Below are positions 8,679-19,400 of a stretch of DNA of 39,461 bases, one piece after another. The stretch is from NCBI GenBank assembly GCA_029777855.1, contig JAKORL010000177.1, positions 1 through 39,461 on the forward strand, written 5' to 3'. The notes under the pieces are model-generated. The model saw only the letters and a list, made by a program, of their open reading frames with translations. It ran no database searches and was not told the DNA's origin. The DNA is from Pseudomonadota bacterium. GTDB lineage: Bacteria > Pseudomonadota > Gammaproteobacteria > JAIEPX01. How positions within the stretch are numbered: position 1 is the stretch's first letter; each line of letters begins with the position of its first letter. A program made the translations under genes and the position numbers.

Positions 8679-11600
8679 TTAATGAATTTTTTGATGAGGA
8701 AAAGCTTCCTTAATTTCTTTGAATGGATCGATTGATTGTGCATTCAGCGTGTTATTTTGCTTTAGTTTGATTAGATCGTCGATATCATTCAAATAATTAT
8801 AGGATTCATAATCCCAGTGACCATTATAGTTGGAAGGAAAAAATGGTGTCTTATCTAGTGGCGCTTTATTATGAAATAAGATGGTCTTTACTTTGTTGTA
8901 TGTCTGAGTAATGGAAGCTTCATCGGGAATAGAGTCGGATTGTATGAAATAATGATTGAGAGTATTCAATAATTCATCGTAATTATAGTTTTTTGTTGGC
9001 GTGTATTTTCTGAATTCAGAATTCAAACTAAATGAGTCTGTTGAGAAAATTTCACGCTCTAATAGCTTTTGAATGTTAGGCCATGTGGTATCATATACTA
9101 CTGATGGGTAGGATTTTGTGAAAAGGAAAACGAGGGATATTAGCGTGAAGTGCATAATGATGTGAGGAGGTAGAAAGCCTGCTGCCAATGTTCTGAAAGC
9201 AGTTGTCTTGTAAGCATCAAAATGAACGCTGTAATTTAGCCAAATATTGAAGAAATCCCAGGGGTTAAATTTATCTTTGTATTCTTCTTTTTGAATTTCC
9301 TGAAGTATCGTGATGTATTTAAATTCAAATGATTGACTTTGCTTCATTGTTAGTAATTTTTTTGTTATTGTAAAGTTAAAGTGTGTTATTAAATAATGAA
9401 AATACAGCGATGGTCCGCTATTCATTGCTATAAATAGTAATTCTTCTTTAATTGATTCTGTTAACGGACTGTCTTTTAAGATCATAGAGGTAAGGGTTGC
9501 ATTTCGAGAATTCTTTGCAATTTCAAATGCTTTGATAAAGAGTTCCTTGTCAAATAAGGTCTCTCCAAGGTTGTGAAGTACAACAAGGAGATAAAATACA
9601 GTGGCTGATTTAACTTTTTTACTACTATAGCCCCGATCGATGTCGTTAAATTCTTCTAAGATCATCTTTCTCCATAAGTCTTTATGCGGGGAAGTTTTGA
9701 TCATCGCTTCAATTAGATCCGCATTGTTTGGAGACAGGATTTCTAAGGACGATTCTATGATTAGTTCTTCGATCGCGTTTTCTTTAAGTTTATATTTTTC
9801 GATGAAGATTTTTTTAAAAGTGGTAATCAGTTTAAGGTTTTTGTATTTAAAGCTGAGTGTTATGAGGCATGAAATAAATGATTTTATATAGTGTTGGTTC
9901 GATATATTTATTATACTATCAAATTGTGTAAAGGTTGAATCAAAAAAATCAGAAAGCGTGCTCAGATTGTTAATAAAATTTTGGTCCTTGGGCAAATTTA
10001 GACCAAATTCCTTATCAAGAAAATTCAGGCGGTATTCCGCCACAGAAGGTAGGTTAGCAAAGAATGCCTCAAAGATGTAATAACATGGGCTAACCGATGG
10101 ATTATTTCGAATAAAGTAATTAACGGAGATATTTTTATTTTCAAAAAAAGCAAGCGCTGTTTTATTTTTTTGCGCGTGTGCTAGATCCACTGCAAGGCCT
10201 ATTCGGGTAGTGGTGTGTACGTCTTGAGTATTGTTTTCAAATTCAAAAAGCTCGGATGTTTTATCTGAATGATAAAGGACGGAATATACTAGGCACGAAA
10301 AATAGATGTAATTGTTTTTAGTCAAGCGTGTGGGATCAGAATGAGGTGTAAGTTGAGGAGCTACATTGATAATGCTATTGATTACTAATTGGAGAGCCCC
10401 GATTGAGAAATGAGTTGTGAGAAAACATGGGTTTTGGCAGTAAGATAATAGTGCTAAAACTAGAGCGGAGTTATTCATAAATATGGCACTGTCGACTACC
10501 TTGTGTAGGGTATGTCGCGTTATTTTGCATCTTGTAAGAAAGAAGACGATATCAGGTTCATTCATTAAATGATTTCGATTGCATGCATAGATAAACAATT
10601 TTTGTATAGTCTCATCTCGAATATGTGAGTATTCTTTAATGCATAACCTAATGGCGACCCAGCAGTTTTTTTCGGCCGCGAGAAGGAGTGTTTCGTCAAG
10701 CCCCATGTAATGAAAGTGTCTCGGATTTCCTGTCTGTGCAATATGGTCTCTTAATCTAACATTGACACTAATAATGAGTTCGTTTTTATCTGATTGAGTT
10801 GCTGCGATAATGTTATCGGCTATGGTAAATGCTTCAGCTATGATGAGCTTTGAAATGATGGGATCATTCTTTTGGAAAGCATTGGCAGCGATGAGCGCAT
10901 TGAAAACAATGTCTGAGAGCGGTTCAGAGTTTAGATTTCTGTTCGTCGCTCTTTCGGGTCTTAGTAATCTGAATAGCATTCTAGTGTAACCCTTTTTTAA
11001 CATTTGTAGCGCTAAGGGTATACCTTTTGAGTCAGGGCTTAATAGAATATCAGGTGAAATTGTGTTAAGCCCAAGGAGAAATTCATAATTTTGATCGTGG
11101 TAAGGAATATGCGTGAGATTGGGTTTGTAGGGCATCAATGTATCATCCATAAGCCTCTTGTGCGTATTTCGTGTTAGTTTGAAAATTTTGTGTGTGCCAT
11201 TATTGTATTCTTGTATGTCTAAATTCGATTTTTTTACGTAGAAAATAATGGGGAATTTGAATTTGGGATTGAGTAGAACCCCCTCTTTTTTTGCGTAATC
11301 AGAAAAAACTTCTAATAGTTCATTTGAGAAGTCGATCGCGAGATACGTGGATTCTAAATTGTAAGAACAGATGCAAATTAATTGTCTATAGATGTTAAAC
11401 TTTATTCTAGCTAGGACTTCGTTAGTTTTTTGATTCGCTCTTCTTTCTTTGATGTTTTCTGTTTTGAATTTTTCTTGCTCACCCGAATGGAATAATAATT
11501 GTTTTTGAGAAGTTTTGAAGATTTGCGATGTTTCTCGGGTTGCAGCTTCTTCGGTGTCAGCATCAAATGGACGGGAGACGGTGCCGCCGTCGTTGAGTAA

Positions 11601-12371
11601 TAAACGACTAATGAGGACATCATGTTGATGAGTAAGAGTTCCATACAGCTTGTGGTTTCTGTCTTTATTAAATCCAAATGCAGGTGTTAATGCTTGAGTA
11701 TCTAAGAGGGTGATTGATTGAATTTGGCTATAACCTTCTTTTTGAGATGCCTCTCTCGATACTCTGGACGATCTTTTAATAACAGTGCCATCACCAGCAA
11801 TGGTATAAAGGCGTCTATTTGTAGGTCGTAGATTTTGAAGTCTACGTGTGCCATCTGTATTTGGAAAAAAACTACGGATAAATTTATCGCTAAAATCAAA
11901 CTCATCTGCTCTCAATGTTTTTAAAAAGTAATCACTCAAAAAATCAGATGGTAATTCACCAGTGTTAAGTTTGGCTCCTAGGCGACAGAAAAACAGCTGG
12001 TCGTCCGTTAAGATAATTTCATTACCAGAAACTTTGGGGTATTCAGTATTAATGATGGGAAAAGAGTGTTGGGTGAAAGCGTAGAAGGCTTGTGCAGTCT
12101 GTGCGTCGGTGAAGGTCAGTTTGTGCAGGGTATTTTCGAAGGGGGCTTGAGATGTTTCAGCCCGTTGAAAGAGGGTAAAAACAGAGGCGTGTAGGTTATC
12201 TAAAAGCTGGTCGTCCGCTGGTATCTTGGCAGAGAGGTCTGCTTCTAGGCCATCCCAGGACACATCTGGGCCTATATTGGCGATCGTTAATAGAATGAGT
12301 GTTTCAAGGACATCTTGGTCTATAATGGCCTTTGTGGCCTCATTCAGTTGTTCTGTATAGTCGATATTCAT
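8679..12371 (-). CDS. Giant A-type paralogue A1 of the A/B family (1230 aa)
   Basis: ATG at 12371 has GCAGG 5 nt upstream. I cannot assign a known function. The N-terminal module (about residues 1-380) contains the family motifs YFLKTLRAD, LQNLRPTNR, LTHQHD, DGGTVSRPFD (about 265), TNEVLAR (about 314) and LNPKFKFPIIFYVKK. Degenerate ankyrin-like helix pairs follow. These include WVAIRLCLKE near residue 569 and the IFEAFFANLPSVAEYRL segment near 766-781. The C-terminal module shares LNHYF...IPDE...TYNKV with A2 and A4. Its N-terminus is closest to A3 by eye. It is the last A gene of the array, and no B gene follows it. No signal peptide is visible. A role as a secreted, host-interacting protein is inferred only from genome context. 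Confidence 0.8.
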   Translation of the reverse strand: MNIDYTEQLNEATKAIIDQDVLETLILLTIANIGPDVSWDGLEADLSAKIPADDQLLDNLHASVFTLFQRAETSQAPFENTLHKLTFTDAQTAQAFYAFTQHSFPIINTEYPKVSGNEIILTDDQLFFCRLGAKLNTGELPSDFLSDYFLKTLRADEFDFSDKFIRSFFPNTDGTRRLQNLRPTNRRLYTIAGDGTVIKRSSRVSREASQKEGYSQIQSITLLDTQALTPAFGFNKDRNHKLYGTLTHQHDVLISRLLLNDGGTVSRPFDADTEEAATRETSQIFKTSQKQLLFHSGEQEKFKTENIKERRANQKTNEVLARIKFNIYRQLICICSYNLESTYLAIDFSNELLEVFSDYAKKEGVLLNPKFKFPIIFYVKKSNLDIQEYNNGTHKIFKLTRNTHKRLMDDTLMPYKPNLTHIPYHDQNYEFLLGLNTISPDILLSPDSKGIPLALQMLKKGYTRMLFRLLRPERATNRNLNSEPLSDIVFNALIAANAFQKNDPIISKLIIAEAFTIADNIIAATQSDKNELIISVNVRLRDHIAQTGNPRHFHYMGLDETLLLAAEKNCWVAIRLCIKEYSHIRDETIQKLFIYACNRNHLMNEPDIVFFLTRCKITRHTLHKVVDSAIFMNNSALVLALLSYCQNPCFLTTHFSIGALQLVINSIINVAPQLTPHSDPTRLTKNNYIYFSCLVYSVLYHSDKTSELFEFENNTQDVHTTTRIGLAVDLAHAQKNKTALAFFENKNISVNYFIRNNPSVSPCYYIFEAFFANLPSVAEYRLNFLDKEFGLNLPKDQNFINNLSTLSDFFDSTFTQFDSIINISNQHYIKSFISCLITLSFKYKNLKLITTFKKIFIEKYKLKENAIEELIIESSLEILSPNNADLIEAMIKTSPHKDLWRKMILEEFNDIDRGYSSKKVKSATVFYLLVVLHNLGETLFDKELFIKAFEIAKNSRNATLTSMILKDSPLTESIKEELLFIAMNSGPSLYFHYLITHFNFTITKKLLTMKQSQSFEFKYITILQEIQKEEYKDKFNPWDFFNIWLNYSVHFDAYKTTAFRTLAAGFLPPHIIMHFTLISLVFLFTKSYPSVVYDTTWPNIQKLLEREIFSTDSFSLNSEFRKYTPTKNYNYDELLNTLNHYFIQSDSIPDEASITQTYNKVKTILFHNKAPLDKTPFFPSNYNGHWDYESYNYLNDIDDLIKLKQNNTLNAQSIDPFKEIKEAFPHQKIH

Positions 12372-12393
12372 GATTTACCTGCAGCTTTTACCG

Positions 12394-12422
12394 TTTATAT
12401 CATATTTTAATATATATTTCAA
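12394..12422 (-). promoter_or_regulatory. Promoter of A1
   Basis: On the minus strand: TTGAAA (12417-12422), a 17-nt spacer, TATAAA (12394-12399) with ATGA immediately before the -10. The predicted leader is about 16 nt. The rest of the 198-bp gap between B1 and A1 holds no other recognisable element. Confidence 0.6.
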
Positions 12423-12569
12423 TATTTATCTGGGGTTTTAGAGGGGGTGGGCTATTGGACATATGTTGTTTGAATGTTTTATAAGAGAGTTTGATTGGTG
12501 TCATCAGCCTCGTCCTTTTTGCATTTGAAAGTAAGCTTGTATGCAAGATACCTATATTGATTTTAAGAA

Positions 12570-15500
12570 TCATAAGTAGAATACGATATCAGAAGGATCA
12601 GGTTTCGATTGAGGTTTTGGGGCGTCTTTGATGGGGGCTGGATTAAAGATTTGGTCGGTTTCGAGTAGTAGATATCGGAATTCTGAGATTATCCTCTGTT
12701 CATCTTTTTTCTTAAAAAAGTGAGGTGAAGACGGAGCGACCATGCTATCAAACAGAGTTATAAGGTTTTTGTAGACATTAAGTACTGATTGTTCATCGGG
12801 AAGTGTTTCAAGTGTCGATAGATTAGATAAATAGTCGTTTAGAAGTTGTAGTACTGGTTTAAAGATTGGTAATAAATCACTAATTTCTTTAAGTTGGGTA
12901 GTGGAATCATTAAGTATTTTTGCAGTTGCTTCGTTACTATATAGCTTGATTAAATGATCGAATGATGAAGATAAAATGAAGCTTTCAAAAATTTTACAAT
13001 GAGCAATAATTAGGTGAAGCAAGGTATAATGTCGGGTACGTGTAGGGCCAAGCTTGAATGCAAGTGTGTCGGATTGGTCTTTTGGGCGGACAAGCATGCT
13101 TAATTTTAGTTTTCTCCAAAGTTCATAATATTGCCAAAAGTTATTTGGATAACGGATGTCTTTATCATCCAATGCTCTTATCAAAGGAATAATTTGCCAC
13201 GGATGATTAAGTACAAGAGCACTTTTGAGGTGGGCGCTGTTCGCTTTAAATGGATAGCGAGTCAGGGTTCGACAGAAGTAGTCTTCGTCTGCTTTTGTAA
13301 TATTAGCTATTTTCTTTCCTCGGACTTCTCCAATCATGACATCCAATAAGTCATCATATATTTTTTCGATTATGAAAGGCGTAGACAAAATTGCTTGCAC
13401 TAATTTATCATTTTGTTTGTTAAAGGCAAAAGAAAATAAGCCGATAACCCCAAGTTTAACTTCCATTAATAATAAAATATCTTCATCAAGATGGGTAGAT
13501 ATTTTAGTGTTTATTTCGTGAAGTATGAAAATACCTATGTCTAAGAGTTCTTCTATTTCTTGAGTTGTATCGTCCCCTTTTAAACTGCCTTGTTCAGTAA
13601 AATGCCTAAGTCTTTCATGAAGACTCTTTATGGAAATATTCATCAATTTTTCGCCTAATAGTTCCAGCCAAATGGGTAGGTGATCAGATTGTGAGATGAC
13701 TGCTTTTAGATGTTTAGGAAGAAGAATTCCTAGTGAGCCTGTTGGGTTGAGGGCATCGATGAGTATAGAGACGATCTTTTTTTCGGTAGATAAGTCGGCT
13801 GGTTTTAGTTTGGAATTAATGAGTGCTCTTGTTGATTGATATAAATCAGGGCTTCTGTAATAGGTTAATAATTTTGCTGCCAATTTATGAGCCTGTGCAG
13901 GTGAGTCGAAAGGAAGATAAGGTAATGCTCTTTCAAAGGCAGTCAGGAGTATTTTGAAACCGTAAGTAAATTTTTTATCGCTATCTTGTGGTATGATGTT
14001 GATTTCACGACCGTAATGAAATAGTCGCCATTCTGCTAATCCCTTTTCACCTATAATATAGGCTTCAAATACTAAAATACAAACACTTTTAATCGGATCG
14101 GTAAGGTCAATGAAAGTGTTAGAGCATACATGGTCAGCCAATAATGCAATAGCTCTAGTATTGTTTTTTTGTTTCGCGAGATCGAACGCAAGCATTAAGC
14201 GACTCTCAGAAAGTGCGTCATTAAAACTATTTTCGTGTTTTAAAGAGTCTTCAAGCATGTCATCGAAAGAGTGTTTAATGGCGTAAAATAAGGTTGATTG
14301 TAAAATTACTTTGCCGGAATCACCATTTCGCCATCGTTGATTTTTAACAATCTTGAACAGATCTCGAGCTAGTTCCCATTCTTGACGGCGTAGTGCAGAT
14401 AAAAGTACTCGTCCTAATTCAGGATATTTTTCATGATCTTTATATAGTTTTAAAAGTAGTTTAATCGTTTTAATGTTTAGTTTTTTGTCGTTTGCTTTGA
14501 GTATGAATACTTCATTTATTAGGATGTCATTAAGTTGTGCCATCTTATTGAGTAGTATAATCTCACTATGTTGATCTTGTTTGCATGCCTCTAGAAATAG
14601 GCCTTCAAGTATATTTTTATCTATTTCTTTAATTTCTTTTAGACAAAGTCGTACTGTAACCCAGCGTTTTTTTGCTGCAGCGTTGTATAGCATTTCATTG
14701 AGCCCCATGAACATGAGTTGACGTGGGTTACCTCTTTCTGCTAGATAGTCGACTAGTTTGAGAGTTCTAAATTTTAATTGCTTTCTATCAGAGTTTGTTC
14801 TTGTAATAAGCATATCAGCCAAATCAAACGCTTCAATTCCAATTAATTCTGAAATAACAGAATCATTTTGTTTAATATGATTTGAATCAAGAAGACAATT
14901 AAACAGGTTAATAAGTAAGTTTGGATCAGTGTCGGTCAGTCTTGTAAGTCTTGAAGGTCTCAAAAGGCGCGTTAGAACACGGGCATAACCGTGCTTTGAT
15001 ATGAATATTGCGAGCGGAACATTATCAATTTCTTCTAAGAAGATTTCTATGTTTAATGTTTGTAGTCCTAGAAGAAAATCGAAATTAAATTTTTTATAGT
15101 GTTCGTGTCTTTTTGTTTTATCACTGAATATTTCATTGCAGTGCTGTATGTCTCTAAGTCGCATATCAGATGTGTATAAAGATAGCTTATGCTGTTTAAT
15201 TGAGTCATGAAATCTGTCAAAGAATGATCCTGTTTTTTCAGGCGGCTTCCTATAAAAAACGATAGGAAGCTTAAAATTGCTGTTAAGTGTAAGACCGGTG
15301 TTGCTGAGGGTTATCTCTAAACATTCTAAGAGTTCTTGAGAGAAATCATCTGCCAAAAGTCTCGAATTCAAATTGTCATTGCATATTGCTGCAAAACTTT
15401 TATGTGGGTTGAATCTTATTCTAGCTAACACTTCGTTCGTTTTTAAGTTTTCGGGACCTTCGGTAGCGACTGAACGTTTAAATTCAGAGAGTTGCGCATC

Positions 15501-16421
15501 ACTATAATGGCCTTCGCGTTTATTATGGAATGAGGCAGCAAGGTCTAAGTCGAATACCGGTTCGTTATTGGTCTCAAAAGGCCTGGTTATTGTACCCCTA
15601 TCACTTTTGAGTAGCCGACTAACTCTTAAATCGTCTTGATGAGTCACTATTCCATAGAGAGTTTCTCTGTTTGAGTGTCCGAATGCGGGACTTAGAAGCC
15701 AATCATCAATGAAGGTTACGGATTGAATTTGCGTGAAGCCATTTTTATTCATTCCAAGCTTTGGTTTACGTTCATGTCTTTGTTGAACAGTACCCCCTGG
15801 ATGTATGATGTATGCACCCCGATTGGTTGGCCTTAAATTTTGAAGAGCTCTATTTTCGAGATTAGTATTAAAAAGAGTTATCAAAAATGTTTTTGTGAAG
15901 TCAAATGTATCTGATCGTAGTGTTTTTAGATAACAATCTTTAAAAAATTCAACAGAAAGTTCATCTTTTCTTAACATGGCAGTTCTGTTGATAAGATGAT
16001 TTTGGTCTGAGCTAATATAGACTAGTTTATCTTTTGATTTTGGATATTCAGGGTTTCTATAAGGTACAATAAGATTAACAAAGTTTTGAAATGCCATTGC
16101 AGATTGAGTGTTGTCGAAAAAGAGAATAGAATAATCTTGGTAATTTTTATGATTTCTGATGTTTTTATAGAGTGTCAGCAGGATATGCGTGAATAAGAAA
16201 TCATGGAGCGGATCATGTGCGTTGATTCTAGATTTGATATAGTTTTCAAGATGCTGCCAATCTAATTTAATGAGCTCGTCATCAACAAGCACTTCGGTTC
16301 CAATCAAGGGCGCTGTTTTTTCAACTAGTGCATTTAGGATTTTCTGAGCAATGGTTATCACTGATAATTCATTATCAGCCAAATTCAGAGTATCATTCCA
16401 AAGTTTTTTTATGCTTGCCAT
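12570..16421 (-). CDS. Giant B-type paralogue B1 (1283 aa)
   Basis: I chose ATG 16421 (MASIKKLWN), which has a GGCGAG ribosome site 9 nt upstream. An in-frame TTG at 16427 would crowd that site. The protein is homologous to A proteins along its length but forms a separate subfamily. The N-terminal module has CYLKTLRSD, LQNLRPTNR, FTQIQSVTF, VTHQDD, RGTITRPF and TNEVLAR (about 327). WVTVRLCLKE lies near 585 and VFEAYIIGEKGLAEWRL near 783. The last ten residues, PDPSDIVFYL, are nearly identical to those of B2 after a divergent linker. It follows A2 by 24 nt with no visible promoter, so it is probably cotranscribed with A2. The function is unknown. Confidence 0.8.
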   Translation of the reverse strand: MASIKKLWNDTLNLADNELSVITIAQKILNALVEKTAPLIGTEVLVDDELIKLDWQHLENYIKSRINAHDPLHDFLFTHILLTLYKNIRNHKNYQDYSILFFDNTQSAMAFQNFVNLIVPYRNPEYPKSKDKLVYISSDQNHLINRTAMLRKDELSVEFFKDCYLKTLRSDTFDFTKTFLITLFNTNLENRALQNLRPTNRGAYIIHPGGTVQQRHERKPKLGMNKNGFTQIQSVTFIDDWLLSPAFGHSNRETLYGIVTHQDDLRVSRLLKSDRGTITRPFETNNEPVFDLDLAASFHNKREGHYSDAQLSEFKRSVATEGPENLKTNEVLARIRFNPHKSFAAICNDNLNSRLLADDFSQELLECLEITLSNTGLTLNSNFKLPIVFYRKPPEKTGSFFDRFHDSIKQHKLSLYTSDMRLRDIQHCNEIFSDKTKRHEHYKKFNFDFLLGLQTLNIEIFLEEIDNVPLAIFISKHGYARVLTRLLRPSRLTRLTDTDPNLLINLFNCLLDSNHIKQNDSVISELIGIEAFDLADMLITRTNSDRKQLKFRTLKLVDYLAERGNPRQLMFMGLNEMLYNAAAKKRWVTVRLCLKEIKEIDKNILEGLFLEACKQDQHSEIILLNKMAQLNDILINEVFILKANDKKLNIKTIKLLLKLYKDHEKYPELGRVLLSALRRQEWELARDLFKIVKNQRWRNGDSGKVILQSTLFYAIKHSFDDMLEDSLKHENSFNDALSESRLMLAFDLAKQKNNTRAIALLADHVCSNTFIDLTDPIKSVCILVFEAYIIGEKGLAEWRLFHYGREINIIPQDSDKKFTYGFKILLTAFERALPYLPFDSPAQAHKLAAKLLTYYRSPDLYQSTRALINSKLKPADLSTEKKIVSILIDALNPTGSLGILLPKHLKAVISQSDHLPIWLELLGEKLMNISIKSLHERLRHFTEQGSLKGDDTTQEIEELLDIGIFILHEINTKISTHLDEDILLLMEVKLGVIGLFSFAFNKQNDKLVQAILSTPFIIEKIYDDLLDVMIGEVRGKKIANITKADEDYFCRTLTRYPFKANSAHLKSALVLNHPWQIIPLIRALDDKDIRYPNNFWQYYELWRKLKLSMLVRPKDQSDTLAFKLGPTRTRHYTLLHLIIAHCKIFESFILSSSFDHLIKLYSNEATAKILNDSTTQLKEISDLLPIFKPVLQLLNDYLSNLSTLETLPDEQSVLNVYKNLITLFDSMVAPSSPHFFKKKDEQRIISEFRYLLLETDQIFNPAPIKDAPKPQSKPDPSDIVFYL

Positions 16422-16445
16422 GATCAAGTCTCGCCATTATGAGTA

Positions 16446-19400
16446 TCAATATACATTAATATTTTGTTGGGTATAGATTTCATCTAACCATCCCTTAATT
16501 AAATCGTCATCTATAGAGCTATATGCGTAAGGCTGCTCTTGATTTCTCTTCAGAAGGTCGTCAATCTCTTTTATATAATAATATGTTTCGGTGTTAAAAG
16601 CACCGCGACTAGCCTGGGAGAAAAAAGGCAAATGAGTCTTAATTGGTACGGCACCTTCCAAAATTCTCAGAACCTCTTGATACGTCGAGTTGGCTGTGGT
16701 TTCGTCAGGTATATTATCCGTTCCATCAAAGTAGCCATTCAGCGCATCAAGTAATGGGAGGTGATGTTCTGAGGGTTCTTGGAAGAATTCTATAGCCATA
16801 TCATATTGTGCACTGACGTTTATTCTATTTCGTATTCGCTCATGATTTAGGATAGCATGCAGATTAGGCCAAAAACTTTTGAGATAGACTTCTTTGAATC
16901 GACTTCTGTAGAGCGTTAGTAAAATTATTAAAGCAAAGTGCCTTATGACCCTCGGTGTTAATAGATTTAAGAAGAGTTTTTGGCCTTCTTTGTGCGTTCT
17001 TCCGTACCATGCATCATAGGAGGTTGCGCATTGCCATAACTTGAAGTAATCCCAATCTGAAAAAGTATTTTGATATTTTTTCTTCTGTAATTCTTTAAGA
17101 ATAATGAGAGATTTTAAACATGTAAATATTTCAGAATTTGATGACAAATGACTATATTTTATTGTTAAGTCGTAATTATTGAACAAATAATCAAGATAGC
17201 GTGAGTCTGAGGACTGTATTGCTTTTGAAACTAATGCTTCTTGCAGTGTAGAAGATGTTATTAAGTCTTTAATGATAATTTCTGATAAAAATGTATTTGA
17301 CGTAATAACGGAGTATTCAAATAAATCTTTAATAGTGTCATCATCTAAAATGAATGAGTCATCGCAGTTTCTTATCGTAAGTAGAAGCATGAGTATAGGG
17401 GCAGCGATTTCAAAGTATTCAGTTGAGTAATGTAAGTCTTTATTGTCTTTTTTTTGCAGTAATTGTTTTTTCCAGATATCGATATAGGTTGTGGTCTTAA
17501 TCAGTGTTTGAATGATTTCGATATTATTTGGTGATATTTTATTTAAGCAGGTGCTCACGATTGCTCTTTCTGTTTTAGAATTACAAATGTTGAATTTATT
17601 GCTCATTAGTGCCTGTAAGTTTCTCAATAAGGAAATATCTTTATGCTTCAGTGTTAAATCTACTAAGGATTCAATAAAAGCATTAATATAGGTTAGGTCG
17701 GATTCAGGTCTGTAGAGGAAAAAATTGAAAAGTGTGAGTGTTTCTTCGAATACCTCTGAAAATTGATGCATAACTGATATGAAGTTATCATTTTTTTTTA
17801 GATTTAATCTATATTCCGCAATGGCGTGTTGGTTAGCAAATAACGCTTCGAATACACTGAAACAAAGGCTTAATTTGATGTGGTTAGGAACTATGGGGCT
17901 TCGAATTCTATTCTCACATTCAAGGTGCTCTATGCCTTGAGCATTCTTATGTAGTCGTGCTAGATCGACAGTTAACCAATAACGAGAGTCAGAATAGCCG
18001 TCTGATTCTAAATTTTCAAACTCATGTAATTGGGGAAGAAGCTCATTGAGGTGGTTTTTAATGCAATAAAATAACAAAGAAATTAAGAGGTTGTTTTGAC
18101 CATAGGTATATCGCCACCCCGAGTCTAAGCCTTTTTTTAATATTGTTAATGCTACATCTTTTTGTTTAAATTTTAAAGCTTCAATAAGAATGTTTCCTAA
18201 TCCCAATTCCTGGGGGTTGTCGTAGTGAGTAATCAAAAGCTGGATGAGGTTCCATTTTTGTTTTGTCATTGCTTTTTGAAATTCTTCTTTAACATTGGTT
18301 GGCTTGATAGTGTATCTTTTAAAGAGAAAAACAATTTCAGGGTATGTGCTATCGTCATGATGGTTGCATGCGGTAGCAAACAGAAAATTTACTGTTTCTT
18401 CGCTGATAGTTTGAAATTCTTTGAGGCAAAGTCTTACGGAGACCCAATATTTTTTTTCTGCTGCTTTTTTGAGGGTTTTTTCAAGTCCTAAATAATTAAA
18501 ATGTCTAGGGTTTCCTTTTTCTATAATATAAGAACTTAATGATTGGTTATTATTTCTACCATTTGAATCTATTTCTATTTTGAGATCATCTATTTTTGAT
18601 TCTGTTGCAAGTATGAATTTTGTGGCCAATTCGAAGGCTTCTTCCATGATGAGAGAAGAAATTATTGTGTCATTTTTTTCGATAAAACCCTTTGATAGTA
18701 GGAAATCAAATAGTGTTTCAACTTCTATTTTATCAAGTGCTCTGAGTAATCTTAGGAGCATACGAATGTAGCCTCTTTTCATCATGAAGAGAGACAGAGG
18801 CATTTCAGCTGCAATTGGTTCAAGTAAGCTATCGAGATGTATTTTCCCCAATCCCAAAAGGTACTCAAATTCGTTACTCGCAACTTTCATCGACTTTAAT
18901 TGCCTGTTGTCGTTTATTTCACGGCATCGGATAGAGTCTTCTTTTCTCATTAATCGAGTGTACATAAAAATGGAATGTAATGGGTTCTCTATGAACATAT
19001 TGAACCATCTTTTTGTATAGACCCACTTGGTATTTTTTAGATAAAATAAAATGGGTATTTTGAATTTAGGATTGAGTTTCAATCCATTGGCTTTGGCGTG
19101 TTCTGCATAGTATAGTAGAATTTCTTTGGAAAAGTCATCAGCCAATAGTCGTGCTTCGAGATTGTCTGCACAGATGCATATCATCGTTCTGTAAAGATTG
19201 AGGCGTTTTCTCGCTAATACCTCATTTGTAGTATCATTCAAGTGCAATTGGCTGGTTTTACGTGTTTTGAAGATTTCAATTTCATCTGGCGCATATAATC
19301 GTTGGAAGTGACTATTTCTTAATGCCATCGATTGTTCTTTTGCATCTTTTTCTGTATTGCAATCAAATGGTCTTCCAATTGTTCCGTAATCTTCAATTAA

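Noticed and set aside
8428-8743. A 65-codon minus-strand frame overlapping the end of A1 (8546-8743)
   Set aside because: It overlaps A1 in another frame, has no clear ribosome site and no recognisable motif. The 251-bp gap holds only the promoter at 8455-8484.
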